From: an uncultured Eubacteriales bacterium | GTDB taxonomy: Bacteria > Bacillota > Clostridia > Christensenellales > UBA1242 | Direction: 5' to 3' | Length of the DNA: 34,230 nucleotides | Assembly (NCBI GenBank): GCA_948787875.1 | Contig: CAQFKO010000007.1 | Location: 1 to 34,230, forward strand | Shown here: one piece after another, positions 32,652-34,230 of the stretch | Numbering within the stretch: position 1 is the first letter of the stretch | How the letters are laid out: every line of letters starts with the position of its first letter | Notes under the pieces: model-generated | Told to the model about the DNA's origin: nothing | What the model saw: the letters and a program-made list of their open reading frames with translations, nothing else | The model's database searches: none | Made by a program: the position numbers and the translations under genes

Positions 32652-33330
32652 ATTTTAAAGAAATATTAACTTTTTTTGTTTTGTCGTCATACACGGCATA
32701 AAGAATTTGTTTTAACGGTTTTTTTTGCTTGTTGATTTCGTTAATAAGCCAAGCCTTGTTTTTGCCGATTTGGCTAAGAGCAAACTGACTTATTTCTCCA
32801 TCAACAACAAGATAGCTTGTAAGAGAAGGCATTTGGTCGGCAATTCCGCTGAAATCTTCTTTTTTAACTTGACGCTTGTCGTCGGTTGCAAGAATACTTA
32901 GGTCGCCGTTTGTTTCAAAAATCGCATATTCGATCTCGCTAAGGTCAAAATATCCTTTACCACGAGCAAGCCCCAACAAATCATAAAAGTCGATTTTGCT
33001 TTTTTTTAGCTCTTTAAAATTAACTTGCCCTTTTTTTATAAGAATCATAGGAGCGCCTCTCAAAAATCTCTTAAAGAAATTAGTTTTTCTGCCAAGCAAA
33101 GTTACAATAATATCAAACAAAAAAAACATTGCCATTGCAATAACATAATAATAAAATGGATTTTGTGTATCAGTAGCCATTTCTGCCGCAATTGAGCCGA
33201 TGGAAATTCCCGTTACATAGTCAATAAAGTCAAGTTCTGCTATCTGTTTTTTTCCGAGAAGTTTGGAAATAATAAACAGCGTTAAATATGATAAGGAAGA
33301 AAATGATAATATTTTAACAAGTTCACTCAT
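32650..33330 (-). CDS. DUF421 (YetF-like) membrane protein
   Basis: A 226-residue protein (start at 33330, MSELVKILSF). The earlier in-frame ATG at 33402 falls in a terminator stem and would add a non-conserved leader; the chosen start has only a weak GGAAA upstream, so the start is uncertain. Three membrane helices (about 5-25, 38-55, 62-82) with the family features LLGKKQIAELDFIDYVTGISIGSIAAEMA lead into a cytosolic domain with GAPMILIKKGQ, DLLGLARGKGYFDLSEIEYAIFETNGDLSIL. In Bacillus, YetF/YdfS-type proteins of this family are linked to spores and the cell envelope, but the molecular role is not known. Confidence 0.88.
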   Translation of the reverse strand: MSELVKILSFSSLSYLTLFIISKLLGKKQIAELDFIDYVTGISIGSIAAEMATDTQNPFYYYVIAMAMFFLFDIIVTLLGRKTNFFKRFLRGAPMILIKKGQVNFKELKKSKIDFYDLLGLARGKGYFDLSEIEYAIFETNGDLSILATDDKRQVKKEDFSGIADQMPSLTSYLVVDGEISQFALSQIGKNKAWLINEINKQKKPLKQILYAVYDDKTKKVNISLK

Positions 33331-33387
33331 GCTTAAACAATTTCCAAAAAAAGCAGTTTTAAACACAAAAACAAATCTATAAGTAAA

Positions 33388-33415
33388 ATAAAAAAAGAGC
33401 AATATTTGCTCTTTT
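33388..33415 (-). terminator. Terminator of the SDR gene
   Basis: On the minus strand AAAAGAGCAA, loop ATA, TTGCTCTTTT, then a T run. The stem overlaps the stop codon of the SDR gene by two bases. Confidence 0.85.
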
Positions 33416-34116
33416 ATAATTTTTCAATAATCATATCTTTAACAAACAAACTTTCTTTGTTTTTGATTGCTTCGCAAATTGTGGAAGCAAGTTCTTTTGG
33501 GTTCATAAATTTTTCGGCTTTTTCAATTGAAACATAGTGCCTGTTATCATTCCAAAAGCTTGTATTTATTCCGCCCGGAAAAACACAAATAAATTTTAAG
33601 GAAGAGGATTCATATTCTTTCCTAAGAGCCTCCATAAAACCGCGTTCGCCCCACTTTGCGGCACAATAAGCGGTTTCGTTTGCATTGCCCTTAACGGCGG
33701 CGGTGCTCATTATTGTTGCAATAGTTCCGTTTTCACTCATCAGCGGAAGAGCAGCAGAAGTTATAAGTATTGTTCCTATAACCGACGCACACAAAACCTC
33801 GTCAATGATTTTTTTACTGTTTTCAATGGCTTTGCAAAATCTGCCCACGCCTGCATTATTTATCAGCGTTTCTATTTCATAGCCGTTTTGTTTAAGTTGA
33901 TTAAACAAAAACTTAACAAAAGCCTCATCACTAATATCGCCAGCAAATGCCAAAACTTCATTTTGAGAAATCTTCAAAATTTCCTCTTTGGCAACTTTAA
34001 GGTCCTTTTCGTTTCTTGCAATTAAGCAAATATCAGACCCCCCCCCCCGCAATATTTTTTGCGATTTCAAGTCCCAGACCTCTGGAAGCGCCTGTGACTA
34101 AAATAATTTTTTTCAT
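33414..34116 (-). CDS. Short-chain dehydrogenase/reductase, frame broken by an 11-G tract
   Basis: Read from the ATG at 34116 (RBS TTGGAGGT), the gene gives MKKIILVTGASRGLGLEIAKNIA, the NAD(P)-binding start of an SDR, and then enters a run of 11 G on the coding strand (34048-34038). With 11 G the frame runs into TGA after one more codon. With 10 G it continues as GGGSDICLIARN and on to the end, giving a 233-residue protein with NNAGVG, the serine in IMSTAA, and YCAAK (catalytic Tyr and Lys). The rest of the gene is undamaged, so only one base separates it from an intact reductase. It could be a phase-variable gene, a sequencing or assembly error, or a very recent mutation. Substrate unknown. 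Confidence 0.85.
34038..34048 (-). repeat. Homopolymeric G11 tract inside the SDR gene
   Basis: Eleven consecutive C on the plus strand, in a region that is otherwise about 70% A/T. Such tracts are prone to slipped-strand mispairing. It sits at codons 23-27 of the SDR gene and sets its frame. Confidence 0.95.
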
Positions 34117-34134
34117 AATTTTACCTCCAAAAAT

Positions 34135-34163
34135 ATTATAAACAATATAAAATAATAATGCAA
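34135..34163 (-). promoter_or_regulatory. Promoter of the SDR gene
   Basis: On the minus strand TTGCAT (34158-34163), 17-base spacer, TATAAT (34135-34140), 18 bases before the SDR start at 34116 with GGAGG between. Confidence 0.6.
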
Positions 34164-34200
34164 TAATATTTAATTGAAATAAATTGTTTAAATAAACACT

Positions 34201-34228
34201 TTGCTACATTTTTCAATTATGCTATAAT
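34201..34228 (+). promoter_or_regulatory. Outward promoter at the right edge
   Basis: TTGCTA (34201-34206), 16-base spacer ending in TGC, TATAAT (34223-34228). It points out of the window toward a gene that is not included. Confidence 0.6.
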
Positions 34229-34230
34229 CA

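Noticed and set aside
34049..34070. An alternative TTG start for the SDR gene after the frame break
   Set aside because: It would remove the TGASRGLG nucleotide-binding motif, which is present upstream in a frame joined by changing one G, and it has no ribosome site.

Overview
The window looks like a chromosomal segment of an AT-rich, low-GC Gram-positive bacterium, most likely an uncultured or gut-type clostridial Bacillota. The grounds are a base composition of roughly 30% GC by eye, strong GGAGG-type ribosome sites, sigma-A promoters (TTGACA and TATAAT, often with an upstream TGC), TGA used only as stop, and a gene set typical of Clostridia: a VanW/G5 protein, an ECF folate-type transporter, M18 aminopeptidase, DUF421 protein and IscS-MnmA-IscU. 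I see no rRNA, tRNA, CRISPR array, insertion sequence or prophage.

Layout. 1-3.7 kb: a heterodimeric ABC exporter whose promoter carries a perfect inverted repeat. 3.7-6.5 kb, minus strand: a VanW-family protein and the CCA-adding enzyme. 6.6-10.4 kb: a small lipoprotein, a 445-base gene-free stretch and leuS. 10.5-20.8 kb: a five-gene glycogen/maltodextrin cluster (malQ, glgB, glgA, glgP, GH13 alpha-amylase-type enzyme) without glgC or glgD. 20.8-23.6 kb: divergent pncB and an unrecognised gene. 23.6-24.0 kb: a gene-free stretch with A-tracts repeating every 10 bases. 24.0-26.4 kb, minus strand: an Rrf2/IscR-type regulator followed by an ECF transporter (S, A, T). 26.4-29.3 kb: a divergent iron-sulfur and tRNA-thiolation operon (iscS, mnmA, iscU) with a candidate IscR-like operator at its promoter. 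29.4-34.2 kb: two small unknown genes, an M18 aminopeptidase, a nucleoside deoxyribosyltransferase-like protein, a DUF421 membrane protein and an SDR gene interrupted by an 11-base G tract, most of them framed by their own promoters and terminators.

How the genes work together. In the glycogen cluster, GlgA extends and GlgB branches the polymer, while GlgP, MalQ and the GH13 enzyme degrade and remodel it; ADP-glucose must come from genes elsewhere. IscS supplies sulfur to IscU for Fe-S clusters and to MnmA for 2-thiouridine in tRNA, and the Rrf2 protein probably senses Fe-S status.

The most unusual observation is that GlgB carries a C-terminal extension of about 280 residues that ends in five AT-hook-like RGRGRPKK motifs encoded by a 57-bp tandem repeat. 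This suggests a glycogen-branching enzyme that can bind AT-rich DNA. The second is the 10-base-phased A-tract region (predicted curved DNA). The third is the G11 tract, which puts the SDR gene one base out of frame and could be a phase-variation switch or a sequencing error.
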